Shown: positions 12,150 through 23,711, counted from the first letter of the stretch. The stretch: DNA of 64,000 nt from Cryptomeria japonica (GCF_030272615.1 NC_081411.1:827442897-827506896); one strand, 5' to 3'. Numbers and translations are program-made. The notes: generated from the letters alone by a model not told the origin.

Positions 12150-13440
12150 CAACAACACTCTAATTTGGAATTTTTTGTATTCTTGTAGGTATAGGGATTG
12201 AATCATACAACTACTCCTCTTTCTTAAATTCATATTCTAAGAGGTTGTCTGATCTTAATTGGTATTTTATTCAAAAATCTCAAGACTAACATTGTGTGGA
12301 TCAGGTTCCAAGCAAGATTGCAAGCTATTCAAAGATTTTATGATATCTTCTAAAATGTGGTGAATTTCTCCATGATTTTTTTACTGTAGGTTACTGGCCA
12401 TCTCACGACTCTTCAATAAAAAAATTAGCTTTAGATCATCATTTATGAGTGAGATATGATAGTTGCAATTATTTTCATAAATCTTTGATTTTTGGAGAAA
12501 ATAAACAAATTTACGTGAGTTTTTTTACAGCGAGTTTAGGATATTGAGAAATGGCTACAGTAAAAAATTTGGATCTATACCATCTATTTTGACCGAGATA
12601 TGATCATTTTAATGTTTTTAATAAATTCTAAATTTTTGGTGCAAATAAGAGAATTTTTTTAAAATTCTTACATTTCTGGAAAGCTCTTAAAATTTCACAG
12701 GGGGTATCTTCTTTACACTTTTGATCGTGATGTCAAATAATTAACGTAAACCTAGATCTTTAAAAATTCATGTTTTCCATAAATCTGCTCTTCGGGGTGC
12801 AAATTAATGTCTTTTTATAAAATTCTTACATTTTTGGAAAGCTTTTAGAAATTCATCAAGAGTATCTTCTTTGTAATTTTATTTTAGGGTTAAAAAAAAT
12901 AATAATAATGTTCTCATTTTTTATTTCTCTTACTAATTGTTTGTTTGTAGCGTGTGGTGGAATTATAGAGAAGGCTTGATCATTCCAGATTATTTTGGAC
13001 ATCACTAACAATTTGATTGCAGGGTCCTTTAGGGTTAAATCACTTTCGGATTTTGGGATTAAAACTGGCATGCATGCTTTCACACTACAACTTGGTGCTT
13101 AAAACAAATTTGGTTAAAATGGACATGCATGCCTTCACACTTCAATTTGGGGCTTAAAATAAATCTGGTTAAAATTGTCATGCATGCTTTCACACTTCAA
13201 TTTGGTGTTCTAAAATTGACATGCACATGTGTATCTCACACCTAAGTTTGGGTTTTTAAAATGAACGTGAATCAGGCTTATCAATAGAATAACTCACACT
13301 TTGATTTTTTTTTAAAGAAATAACTTTTTTATTGTGTTTAGGGTGGACCTACTGTTGCATTAGCTACCTTTCCACTCGCCTTTGGGGTCTTGGGAGAAAG
13401 GGAAAGGTGATAACGACACCCACTTTTTCATTTTAGTATT
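12150..13440. repeat. Non-coding leader-like DNA with two internal repeats
   Basis: I see no gene here. A block beginning aaattcttacattt, followed by ggaaagct, recurs near 12661 and 12820 with a shared downstream gtatcttcttt. A 55-bp tandem repeat starting catgcatgc occurs at 13069, 13124 and 13179, with a shortened fourth start at 13220. The stretch follows a PBS-like site and is probably the untranslated leader of the old LTR element. Confidence 0.6.
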
Positions 13441-14180
13441 GAGGGGTATCTTTGACTGGGGATTTCATCACCCCACAGAGGTACTTCGAATTGGGATGCG
13501 CTGGGGATATCATCTCTCCCAGTGTACTCTCAAGCGGATTTTTTGAGCCACTATATAAATATACTGGTCAAGCGGCTAGAGTGTTGAGTGAATTCGATGT
13601 ATGTGGGGGCCTTCCCTACACCGATAAGCTTAACTAGAGTCTTAAGTGGCTTGCTCTGAGAATCCATCGTTGGATTGGCACCCCTCAAAACTTATAATAA
13701 GAAGCAACTTAGTAGCCCAAATCCCACATTCACTGATTCTGGGAGTGCAGATCATACCCCATAGATACCCTTCATGTACCTTGCATTATGAGATAGAAAT
13801 CCCTCGATGATAAGATCTTTGTATCTTTAGGTTAAGAGCGACTGGCATGCCCGAGAAGTGTGTGTCGTGGAGTGGACCCAGTGCTGCCAGACTCTCTATT
13901 TGTTCATCTTGTTTTAGTATTTTGTTGTGAGGGCCTCATTGAATGGTTTCCACTTTCCAACCTAATATTGTCTTATGTTCTTTTATGTGTGTTGTTGTAA
14001 CAGACCAGTATTGAGTTAGTATTTGGGCTATTTCAGGCCCTACCTTGTGTATCATTGAATTCTCAAAGTTTGTCATAATGCAGTTCAGTCAGCTATACCT
14101 ATCTTCAAACAGTGTTCTTAGATTTGAAAAACAATAGATTTGTCCTACCAATGGAGTTATTTGAAATAAAGTCTACCTTG
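13441..14180. other. Gene-free stretch, possible retroelement leader
   Basis: The only open stretch is a 61-codon frame at 13452-13637 with no recognisable motif. A TATAAATA-like run lies near 13553. I see no repeat boundary or RNA gene. Confidence 0.4.
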
Positions 14181-14221
14181 AAACATCAGACAGTCCTACA
14201 AAATTTTGTATACTTGTGAAC

Positions 14222-14390
14222 ATAAGTCCTTGCATCATCCTCATTATCGTCCTTATTATCATCCTCGTTTACATCCTTAGAATTTGCATAAGTCCTTACA
14301 TCATCCTCATTATCGTCCTTATTATCATCCTTATTTATGTCCTTATAATTTGCATGAGTACTTGCATCGTCCTCATTATTGTTGTACTTA
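14222..14390. repeat. 66-bp tandem repeat, about 2.5 copies
   Basis: Copies begin at 14222, 14288 and 14354 (ataagtcc or atgagtac). The unit is a multiple of three, so the minus strand reads as an Asp/Asn-rich peptide (KDDNEDD repeated). That is a by-product of the repeat; no start context or flanking domain supports a gene. Confidence 0.8.
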
Positions 14391-14399
14391 GGCAGTAAA

Positions 14400-15541
14400 T
14401 AAGTGTAAATTGCATAATCAGATATCAAAGAGTGAATCACCAACTCTAATCTAATCAAATTACTCCTAAATTACAATAAAATAAAGCTAATATCAATTGA
14501 ATTATGAAATGAAACTAATTAAAATCTCCCTCAATTGATGCAACATGACTTCCATTGCTCTTCTCCAATTTGTGTGGTAGGTGACTCTCAAGTATTGCAC
14601 TGGAATTCCTGCATATGATTAAGATAAATATTTTGAAGACTATGATTCTAGATTGAAATGAGAAAATGATGTTGAATTTATAGATTTTCAACACAAAGGG
14701 GGTGAGAAATAGAACTCAAGTGTTGATTGGGAGACAACTGAAATTGATTGATCAGTTAACAGAGTTGATTGATTTGTTAACTCATTTGATTGAGTAGTCA
14801 ACTAGATTGATTGGAGAGTGAACTGAATAGATGTATTAGTAAACTCATTTGATTGATTACTGAACTAAATAGACTAGGGAGATGACTGAATTGATGGATT
14901 AGAAGACTGAATTGATGGATTAGTCATAAAAAGATGATTTTGAGTTTAAAAAGATGATTGATGAGTTAACTGTTTTAACTGAGTTAATTGATTAGACAAC
15001 TGATTTGATCCATCAGTTCTAATTTAACATGTGTTGTAGGAATTTGAAACTGAATTTGATTTTCATTTTCAATTTGGAATTTGAATTTGGTCATTTGAAT
15101 GTTGAAATTCAGTTTTGGGGAAAATGTGAATTTGGAAATATAAAATTAGATGAAATTAATTGAAATTCAAATTTGGGGAAATGTGAAATGAAATTAGATG
15201 GAATTATGTGAAATTATAATTTGGGGAATTGGAGGAATAAATTAATTAATTTAAATAATTTAAATTAAATTATTTAAACATAGGAGATTGAATTAATTAA
15301 ATTATAAAGATTATTTAACTAAGGAAAAGGTTGTAATTAATTAAATATTTGATATTTAATTAATAATTGAGATATGGTTAACTGATTAAAATGATTTGAG
15401 AATAGAAATAGAATAATTAGAAGGGTTGAGAAGGGTGATGATTAGAAGAAATAGTTATTTTAATCAAATAATTAAAGAATTACTTATTTAAATATATGAA
15501 TAATTAGTGTAGAATTAATGAGACATTTTTAGGTGTCTACA
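14400..15541 (-). mobile_element. LTR in minus orientation, 3' LTR of an older element
   Basis: On minus this LTR starts TGTAGACACCTAAAA at 15541. Its TATA box reads CTATAAATT on minus (plus 14676-14682). The sequence just upstream on minus, plus positions 15542-15554, is the purine-rich tract AAAGAGGGGCAAA expected of a polypurine tract, which makes this a 3' LTR. The solo LTR at 23907-24886 has the same terminal sequence and the same TATA box, so they are related. The lower boundary is only estimated. The middle is built of degenerate TTGATTGATTAGTTAACT-like motifs (14740-15010) and AT-rich sequence. Confidence 0.6.
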
Positions 15542-15566
15542 TTTGCCCCTCTTTGAGACAATGTTG
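15542..15566 (-). promoter_or_regulatory. Polypurine tract and broken hairpin of the older minus element
   Basis: On minus the tract AAAGAGGGGCAAA abuts the LTR start. Next to it, CTTTGAGACAATG (15551-15563) pairs with CATTGTTTCAAAG, which now lies beyond the 15567-23357 insertion at about 23368-23380. Removing the insertion and one target duplication restores a hairpin with 12 of 13 pairs. Confidence 0.6.
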
Positions 15567-16775
15567 TGTAGCATCCTAAAATTGTGACACTTGCAATTTC
15601 GATTGCATTTGGGTCTTCACGATGGCGATGCAACACTGAACCTGAATGGAGACCCCGAAACTTGTCCATGACATCAAAAACTGCATTTTTCAGTACCCTG
15701 GCATGATTCTCCTTGCACCCTGCTGTCCCGAGAGGTGGGACCATGGTGCCCAGCGCCCTGGTCCCTAGCCCTATTTTGGGCCCGGTCTCTTATAGGGCTT
15801 TGGGTCTTTAAGTTTGCAAATTGGAAAATAAGGTTGCTATGTCGGCCAAAGGTCGGAAAAATCAGTCTTTCAACCCTAATTGGCAAGTATATAAACTACA
15901 TTTCCCCTCTCAAAAAGGGAGAGGAAAAAAGGAAGGACATATGTGTACAAGACACGGAAGCGACATTCAAACATTCAAGCATTCAAGCATTCAAGCATTC
16001 CTTCAAGCAATTGATCATTCTAAGTCTCCATTCAAGGCTAAGTGTTGCATTCAAAACAAGGATTCAACCATTGAAGAGGAGATCACATACCACATACAAC
16101 ATACAACAACATTTACACCTTCGCATGTAAGAATACAAACATTCTTACAACAAGGTATTGGTACTTGTTTACATTACAAACACTTACATTTACAGCATTC
16201 TCATTTCTTGGTTAATTCCAAAACTGGGGTTTGACCTAAGGGAAAACCCCTAATCCCTAACCCCCCAATCGTCCTCTCTTTTCTGTGTGTAGGTTGCAGG
16301 TACGCGACTGTAATTGAAGATTTGGAATCCTTGTGCAGAGACGAACATATCCCCCTTCATTTCGTGGATTTTTCGGAGGACCGTGTGCACGTCGAGCGCC
16401 ATCATCCCGTCAACTTTCACTCAAATTTACAGGATAGCATCGTCTCAACATTTTACTGCTAATTCTAGGTCTGCAGCTTCATCCTATATTCCTATCTCTG
16501 TTTATAAGTGAATCTTTCTCACTTTACATGCATTCCTAGCTCAATCCTTCTATCTACATTCTTTACAAAAGAGGGTAGCCTTGCTGTCATAACCCTTGAA
16601 ACTCATTTAGAATCCAATCTTGCATTGTGTGGGATTGGATCTTGGGGTTTCAACCCCTCTTTTGAATGTAAAGTTTCCCCTAAGTGAAAACCGTCAACCC
16701 TAGTGACCTCCTTTCCCTCTCCTTGGAGTGGTGGGGGGGAACACTTAGGGTTCGATCGCGATTTTCGGCTTTACA
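15567..16775 (+). repeat. 5' LTR of the gag-protease element
   Basis: The TATA box TATATAAA is at 15888-15895, so U3 is about 320 bp and transcription should start shortly after. The R/U5 region holds a CATTCAAG microsatellite (about 15964-16000) and a block GAGGACCGTGTGCAC at 16376-16390 that recurs in the leader. The LTR ends TTTACA at 16775. Confidence 0.95.
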
Positions 16776-16778
16776 TTT

Positions 16779-16797
16779 TGGTGAACCCGACGTGAAC
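16779..16797 (+). promoter_or_regulatory. Primer-binding site
   Basis: TGGTGAACCCGACGTGAAC begins three bases after the LTR end. It starts with TGG, as required to pair with a tRNA 3' CCA. I do not assign the tRNA. A diverged copy occurs at 12131. Confidence 0.8.
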
Positions 16798-17955
16798 ATC
16801 CTTTCTGATTATTCATGGTTAGATTTGAAAATTGGATGCCTTGATTACATTTCCATGTTTGATCTTTTGCAAATTTTAGAGGTTAATTGCATAAAAACCC
16901 TAAATTTTCTTTTTAGTAATTAAGCTTGTGAAATGTCTAATTGTTAATGCTTGTTTCAGATCTACCCTTCTATTGCAAATTATCTATTCATATTTGTGCT
17001 TTAATTCTGAAAATTAAGTGGTTAAGTGTCAAAACCCTAATTTTTAAAACCCTCTTGATTCAACCTTTGACCGATGATTTCACTGATCAAAACATCTCCA
17101 AATCAGCTGTAACTTTGGATTCCGCAATAAAATCACAATATCTTTCATCCCTGAAAATTTGGAAAAAAATTGCGAGGACCGTGTGCACCCCGAGCGCCAT
17201 CGTCCCCGACATTTTTTCCAAAATTTCGGGAGTTAGATCTTACGGTATTTTTCTGCTAAAATCCAGAATTTTGGCTGATTTTATCAATTCTAACACTTTC
17301 AAAATTAAAGTCAAAGTTGGTCTAGTGATTGCTTGGATTAAGGCTCCTAATCATTCAAAAATTGTTGAAATTGAAATTTTGTGTCAAAATTGTGTTCTTA
17401 CTGTCCTAAATCTGAAAAGTGTGTTGGCGTTCATTCAAAATTTCAGTGCTTTATTCAAATTCTTGCAATTTGTGACTTTTGAAATTAAGTGTTTAATTAA
17501 ACCAACTTTGATTTCCACTTTCAAAATTGAATTTTGCGTGAAATTGAGTCAACTTTTAAAATTCAAAACTTGCATTGCTTTTGGTATTCCCTCTAAAATC
17601 ATAAAATTCAAAACTTCAATTTCCCTATCTTTTTCAAAATTCAAATTTTGCATTTTTCAACAATCTTGGTAGGGTTCAATTTTGAGATTGCAACTTTAAT
17701 TTGGCCTATCCACAGATCATAAAATCACTCAATTTTTTCAGATTAGCTTTAAAATCATCATAACTTTCATCCCTGAAAATTTCGAAAAAGGTTGCGAGGA
17801 CCGTGTGCACATCCGTTCGCCACAGTCCCGGACATTTTTTCCGAAATTTCGGGAGATTGTCTTGATTGCATTTAACAGCCTAAATCTACGAGATTGGCTG
17901 ATTTTATTGAAATTTGCTACCTCTAAATTCAAAATCTTCTCTCTCTCTCTAGTGC
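16798..17955 (+). other. Long untranslated leader with repeated LTR-derived blocks
   Basis: This is about 1.16 kb of T/A-rich leader. The block GAGGACCGTGTGCAC, found once in each LTR, recurs at 17174-17188 and 17796-17810. Each leader copy is preceded by catccctgaaaattt and followed by a gacattttttcc and aaatttcgggag sequence. The two leader copies are about 622 bp apart and share further flanking sequence (taaaatcac/tcat before, gattttatcaatt or gattttattgaa after). An open frame of 243 codons at 16941-17672 lies here. Its Lys/Phe/Ile-rich composition suggests it is incidental. Confidence 0.6.
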
Positions 17956-19641
17956 ATGAGTTTTACAACAATAAGCCCTACTTACACTATTCCCGTTAGA
18001 CGAAGCATTAGAATTAAGTCTTTCCAAGGTTTAATTACTGAGGAGATGGAACCTAATTTGAATAGCCTTTTTAACGAGGACACGGGTAATTCCTCTAATC
18101 CTCCTAATGATGAAGAAGCTCTCCATGAGGTTTCTGTAGAACAACTTTCAAAATTGGATAACCAATTTGATGATTTTCAGCAATGGATGTCTCAAGAGTA
18201 TCCCAATAGTCAAGATCTTTCATTAATTGAGGGTCTAAAACATATGGTTCAAAGTGATAAGAATGGAATTGATATTTTGCATGGTATTGCACACATTGTG
18301 GATTCGAATGTGATGCCTATGAAGAGTTGTGCTGAAACTTTAGGTTATACACAACCTCCCACTCAAGTTAATCATTCTATTCCTTTGACAACTTCTATTG
18401 CTAGCATACCTACCTTTACATCAAACATAATGACTACTTCTATACAAGACATTCCGCCTATGATCACTAGTCATGGGGGCAATCCTTCCTCTTCAATTAA
18501 CCCTCTTCCTTCATTCAATCCAACTTCTTCATTCATTCCTTCAATGAGTGTCCCTATTACATCTCCACAAATGAACATGACGCAAGGGGGCAATTCATTC
18601 AACCATTCCATTCCTCCTTGTAGTGTTCCTCCTTTCCAATCATCTCCTATGACTAACTATCATAGTGTCCCGCCACCTTACTCTCAATCAATACCTTCTT
18701 TCAATAACATAATACCTCCATCTCAATCTAACACATCTAATATGAATTCTTTGACTGAAGCGACCATTAACAATCTTGCACAAACTGTCTCTTCTTTACA
18801 GCAACAAATTGCCTCTATGAATCAATCTAAGTTTAGTGTGCCCACATTTGATGTTGCGAGCCCACTTTCTCTTGACATTGTTCGAGCTATCCCTCCTAAA
18901 CATGTTGAAATCCCGCATTTGGAGCTTTATAATGGTAAAGGTGATCCTCTAACACATGTTAAGACTTTTCAAACAATATGTACCGATTTTGCTTATGACC
19001 AAAGGTTGCTTGCAAAACTGTTTACTAGGACATTAAGAGATAAAGCCCTACAATGGTATTGCTCGTTGCCTTCTTATTCTATTACTTCTTTCGAACAACT
19101 TGCAAATGCTTTTATTCAACAGTTTCAAAACAATATAAGTCCTAAAGTTACTTTGATTGATTTAATGCATTGTAAACAAGGTGTTAAAGAAAAAGTGACT
19201 GATTTCATTGGTAGATATAAGCATTTGTATGCTCAAATCTCTTTTCTAGTGCCTGACAATGATATTCAAAGAATCTTTATTTCTAATTTACAAAAAGACA
19301 TTAAAGAAAAACTTCTATTTTTTGAGTTTACTTCTTTCCAACAGTTGTGTGCAACTCTTCACAATTATCAACTGACTGTGAGTCAAATGGAACAAGCAAA
19401 TCCTATGGCTCCGAGTGATAAGGGTGATAGTAGTCAACAACCATTTGGGAAGTTTAAACCGAACAGAGAGTCCATTAAATTCAATGAAAACATCATCAAC
19501 AACAATGTGAATGCAGCATCAGGTGTGCCTCCTATTTCTAAGTTTTTCAAGAAAGAAAGAAAGTTTACTCCTTTGAATGAATCATTGCATAGTATTATGA
19601 ATAAGTTATTGGAACAAAATGTGCTTAATCTCCTCCTATAA
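17956..19641 (+). CDS. Gypsy-type Gag protein, 561 codons
   Basis: This is the structural protein forming the retrotransposon particle. Residues 1-120 are acidic and helix-rich. About 120-290 are Ser/Pro/Thr/Asn-rich and probably disordered. Residues 317-480 match the retrotransposon gag domain: HLELYNGKGDPLTHV, ALQWYCSLP and a helix ending in FIGRYKHLYAQI. The ATG at 17956 opens the frame; a second ATG at 18046 (MEPNLNSLF) is an alternative start. The frame ends at 19639-19641, while the Gag C-terminus with its Cys/His element continues in the next frame from about 19640. A single-base indel near 19635 therefore separates Gag from protease. I see no convincing slippery site, so mutation is more likely than programmed frameshifting. 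Confidence 0.85.
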   Translation: MSFTTISPTYTIPVRRSIRIKSFQGLITEEMEPNLNSLFNEDTGNSSNPPNDEEALHEVSVEQLSKLDNQFDDFQQWMSQEYPNSQDLSLIEGLKHMVQSDKNGIDILHGIAHIVDSNVMPMKSCAETLGYTQPPTQVNHSIPLTTSIASIPTFTSNIMTTSIQDIPPMITSHGGNPSSSINPLPSFNPTSSFIPSMSVPITSPQMNMTQGGNSFNHSIPPCSVPPFQSSPMTNYHSVPPPYSQSIPSFNNIIPPSQSNTSNMNSLTEATINNLAQTVSSLQQQIASMNQSKFSVPTFDVASPLSLDIVRAIPPKHVEIPHLELYNGKGDPLTHVKTFQTICTDFAYDQRLLAKLFTRTLRDKALQWYCSLPSYSITSFEQLANAFIQQFQNNISPKVTLIDLMHCKQGVKEKVTDFIGRYKHLYAQISFLVPDNDIQRIFISNLQKDIKEKLLFFEFTSFQQLCATLHNYQLTVSQMEQANPMAPSDKGDSSQQPFGKFKPNRESIKFNENIINNNVNAASGVPPISKFFKKERKFTPLNESLHSIMNKLLEQNVLNLLL

Positions 19642-21401
19642 GGCAAATAGATCCTACAAAGATTAATTCACCCTATTTTGATAACAAATCTTTTTGTCAA
19701 TTTCATCGTCAACCTAGGCATGATACTGAAAAATGTTTTGCTTTAAAGGGTAAAATTCAAGATCTGATTGATAATAATACTATCTCTGTTTCAGGAGTGA
19801 ATGATAAAGGCAACACATCTGTAGCTCCTCCTAACCAAAATCTTAAGATTTTTACTAATCCATTACCTTCTCATACCTCTAATGCGATTGAGACTAATGA
19901 TTCCTCTTTCTCATCTGATGGTCTTGTGTCTATGACTCCAAATGTGATTAACTTTGTAGAGCAGCAAGAAAACCCTAAAGAACCTTCCATCACATTTGAT
20001 TCTAGTGAAACTATCAGAGCACCTGATGGTCCTTTATACATAGTTGCAAAAGTCAAGAATACACCTTGTCGTGGAGTGCTTATTGATCCTTTGTGCATGG
20101 TTAATGTTATTACTGAAGAATTTCTCTTTACTTTGCAATTGAATCAAGTGGTCTATGACAAAACAGATGTGATTGTGAAATTATTTGATGCATTTTCTTC
20201 TCTTGCAATTGGTTCTATTACATTACCTATTGAGGTCCATAACAAGTCCCTTGATGTGAACTTTTCTATTATTCCTTCATCCGAACAATTTCGTGTGAAG
20301 CTTGGCTATCCTTGGCTATCTTCCATGAAAGCTATTGCTTCTCCTATTCATAAGTGTTTGAAATTTCCCCATAATGGTGAAGTTGTTACTGTCAATCATA
20401 GTCTCTTTAAACTAGCTGAAAGAACTTCTAGCGTTCCTATTGATTATTTTTGGCCTAAACAATTCCAATCTCTTCCTCTGCGAAGTGATCATCTTTTCAA
20501 ATCTTATCAAAAGTGGAAAACAGATATGATCCTATCTCTAAGTGGACCTAGAACACCCAAACTTGATATTCCTATCATTCTTGAGAAGGAAGTTCTTCCT
20601 TTGAAAGATAAGACTAACGTCTTTCCTCAAGAAGATTCCCAACCCATTCCTATGGATGTGACTATGTCTATGTCTGATAAACTTCCCAAAAGTAGACCTA
20701 TACCTCCTCGTCATGATGGACTTGGTCTCCTTCCTAAACCAAATATTCCTCCTTTATACGGAGCAGTTCCTCCTCCTTCCTCTTATGGAGAGAAGAGACC
20801 TTCCTCTTCTCCTATTATCCAGCCTAAGAGACCACAACGTAAACACCCAAGTGATAAGGATGAGAACATTCCTCCTCAATCTTCTCAACTTCCTACTAAG
20901 ACTAGACGAAATCATTTTGCGCGTGAACGTCGACGAAAGCGTTGTCTTAGAGCTCAAGCAACTGCTTCTCAAACTTTGCAATCCCCAAAAACACCTTCAG
21001 CAAGTATTATTCAATTTTCTCCTCAGCCAGAAATTGAGCCAAAATCTCCTGAACATAAGATGCATGATGGTCTTGATCCTGTGCTAGTTAAACATCCTAT
21101 TTTTATAAACCTTGATGATGATATAGACGAAAATGTTATTCATGATGAAAATGTTACTTCTTTTCATTCTGATAGTGAATATGAATATGTTGATGTTGAT
21201 AACCATTTATCTAATGAATTTTCTAAAGCACTTATCCTAGCTCCTAGACAAGAACAACGTGGCTTGGAACATGAACATAGCCCTTGTTTGGATCTTGTGA
21301 TAGCTCCATCTGCTGTGTTGGATGTTCCTCCTCTAGCGTGTTCCCTGCCTTCCCAAACTATTGATCAGCAAGATCGGGGGGTAGATGACGTGCTAGACTA
21401 G
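19642..21401 (+). CDS. Gag C-terminus and retropepsin-like protease with basic tail
   Basis: The frame is open from about 19640; the first ATG is at 19797. At 19693-19760 the FCQFHR / RHDTEKCFALKGKI segment is the degenerate zinc element common in plant gypsy Gag. The protease domain is about 20015-20400: the active-site loop reads LIDPLCMVNVI, with the catalytic Asp near 20084, and the domain ends with the GYPWLSSM and CLKFPHNGE blocks. The loop has Pro-Leu after Asp, where related proteases usually have a small residue such as Gly, Ser or Thr. The last 200 residues are Pro-rich with a strongly basic stretch (RRKRCLRAQ near 20930) and an acidic end. No RT follows. Confidence 0.8.
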
Positions 21402-22147
21402 TTCATTAGCATAGCAGACTCTCTCCTCCTCTCTATTGTTACTTCTTCCCTGTGTTATTCTCATTCGTCTATTTGTTGTCCTTAGTGTTGTCTACTTGAG
21501 GACGATGCAAAGCATTGAGATCTCTTTTGGTCTCTCTCATGTTGACTCAAAAGACACATGTGTTCCCTTCTTCTAGGTGACTTTCCTTGATTGGGGAATG
21601 AAGAACAATTATGCATACATACATATGATATACATGAATTATCATACAGCATACTGACCCTGAGGAAAGCGAAGTCACCTTGTGCTTTGTGTTTTGTGTC
21701 TAATTATCCTTGGGTTTATCTCACACTTGGGGGCTAAATCTTTGTGATAACGTGCTCCTTTCCCTTCTCATTTCTTATGTGTATCACTACCTTAAAGCAA
21801 TCACCCCTGATGAGGCGTGTGCGATTGCTTTAACGTAGGGGGGCATACACCCCGTTCATATCTCTTCAAGATACTTGAAAATTTCTTGACAAATTTAGCT
21901 TTGCCTTGAAAATTTTTGATATCTTTCTTGCATGACTCATAGTGAGGGAACCTTACTACTGACAGTCATGGTTCTCCCTCATGATCTTCCCTTTTACTTT
22001 GTCAATCGAATTCATAAGATCCTTAGTCCACTGGGGGCTTGGTGTGTCTTGCCTCCTTGACATGGTGAAAGTCTTTCAATGTTGTTTCCTTGTACTTTAC
22101 CAGAAGTATGAGTGTATGCTTATACTCCCGCTAAAGTGGGGGCTAAA
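21402..22147 (+). other. 3' untranslated region and polypurine tract of the gag-protease element
   Basis: No open frame is found. This is where pol would be expected, and it is absent. The segment contains CTACTTGAGGACGATGCAAAGC (about 21490-21512) and several CTTGGGGGCT-type purine tracts. AAAGTGGGGGCTAAA directly precedes the 3' LTR at 22148 and is the likely polypurine tract. Confidence 0.7.
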
Positions 22148-23357
22148 TGTAGCGTCCTAAAATTGTGACACTTGCAATTTCAACTGCATTTGGGTCTTCA
22201 CGATGGCGACGCAACACTGAACCTGAATGGAGACCCCAAAACTTGTCCATGACATCAAAAACTGCATTTTTCAGTACCCTGGCCTGATCCTCCTTGCACC
22301 CTACTGTCCCGGGAGGTGGGACCATGGCGCCCAGCGCCCTGGTCCCTGGCCCTATTTTGGGCCCGGTCTCTTATGGGGCTTCGGGTCTTTAAGTTTGCAA
22401 ATTGGAAAATAAGGTTGCTATGTCGGCCCAAGGTCGGAAAAATCAGTCTTTCAACCCTAATTGGCAAGTATATAAACTACATTTCCCCTCTCAAAAAGGG
22501 AGAGGAAAAAAGGAAGGACATATGTGTACAAGACGTGGAAGCGACATTCAAACATTCAAGCATTCAAGCATTCAAGCATTCCTTCAAGCAATTGATCATT
22601 CTAAGTCTCCATTCAAGGCTAAGTGTTGCATTCAAGATAAGGATTCAACCATTGAAGAGGAGATCACATACCACATACAACATACAACAACATTTACACC
22701 TTCGCATGTAAGAATACAAACATTCTTACAACAAGGTATTGGTACTTGTTTACATTACAAACACTTACATTTACAGCATTCTCATTTCTTGGTTAATTCC
22801 AAAACTGGGGTTTGACCTAAGGGCAAACCCCTAATCCCTAACCCCCCAATCGTCCTCTCTTTTCTGTGTGTAGGTTGCAGGTATGCGGCTGTAATTGAAG
22901 ATCTGGAATCCTTGTGCAGAGACGAACAGATCCCCCTTCGTTTCACGGATTTTTCGGAGGACCGTGTGCACGTCGGGCGCCATCGTCCCGTCAACTTTTG
23001 CTCAAATTTACAGGACAGCATCGTCTCGACATTTTACTACTAATTCCAGGTCCGCAGCTTCATCCTATATTCCTATCTCTGTTTATAAGTGAATCTTTCT
23101 CACTTTACATGCATTCCTAGCTCAATCCTTCTATCTACATTCTTTACAAAAGAGGGTAGCCTTGCTGTCATAACCCTTGAAACTCATTTAGAATCCAATC
23201 TGGCATTGTGTGGGATTGGATCTTGTGGGTTTCAACCCCTCTTTTGAATGTAAAGTTTCCCCTAAGTGAAAACCGTCAACCCTAGTGACCTCCTTTCCCT
23301 CTCCTTGGAGTGGTGGGGGGGAACACTTAGGGTTCGATCGCGATTTTCCGCTTTACA
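22148..23357 (+). repeat. 3' LTR of the gag-protease element
   Basis: This is the partner of 15567-16775 with the same TATATAAA (22469-22476) and the GAGGACCGTGTGCAC block at 22957-22971. It is followed at once by the target duplication TGTTG. Confidence 0.95.
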
Positions 23358-23711
23358 TGTTGAAATGACATTGTTTCAAAGAAAATGAAAATTTTTTCCC
23401 CCGTATGCCCCGGTGACGTTAGGGTATAAATATGCCCCTTCAGAAAAAAGTGGTCGGGAAAATGTAGAACGAAGACCGGTTTTTCAGAAATGTGCTAGAT
23501 AGTGATAATATGAATTTTGAAATGGATTCGATCTTGTTTGCTATGTTTACAACTGCATTGAAGCTGGAAGGGTCCACAAGCGTTATGTTGAGAAAAACCC
23601 AAAATTAAGCTTTATAAATTGAAGATTGGTGTTGATTTGAGCTCATTTGCACTATTTTGTTTTGAAAGAAGTCCTTAAAGATATTACTGCTTTCAACATC
23701 CTTGGAGCAAA
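23358..23711 (+). promoter_or_regulatory. Promoter-like region upstream of the PMD relic
   Basis: GGTGACGT at 23411 and TATAAATA at 23425-23432 lie about 285 bp before an ATG at 23712. The first 25 bases belong to the hairpin of the older element described at 15542. I see no coding sequence. Confidence 0.4.

Larger units (their letters stand above)
15567..23357 (+). mobile_element. Complete non-autonomous Ty3/gypsy-type element (gag and protease only)
   Basis: Two LTRs of about 1.21 kb (15567-16775 and 22148-23357) start TGTAGC and end TTTACA. The element is flanked by the perfect 5-bp target duplication TGTTG (15562-15566 and 23358-23362). Inside are a PBS, a long leader, gag (17956-19641), a protease frame (19797-21401) and a polypurine tract before the 3' LTR. 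There is no reverse transcriptase, RNase H or integrase, so it must move with enzymes from another element. By hand count the LTRs differ at roughly 40 sites (about 3%), mostly transitions. The coding frames have one frameshift and no internal stops. It is among the least decayed elements here. Confidence 0.95.

Noticed and set aside
14186-14458. Asp/Asn-rich 90-codon minus-strand gene
   Set aside because: It is fully explained by the 66-bp tandem repeat, whose unit is a multiple of three.
16941-17672. 243-codon open frame in the gypsy leader
   Set aside because: Its composition follows AT-rich DNA, it overlaps the repeated LTR-like blocks and has no motif. It is better explained as untranslated leader.
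19630-19650. Programmed frameshift between Gag and protease
   Set aside because: There is no heptanucleotide slippery sequence or downstream structure I can see. A simple indel explains the shift.
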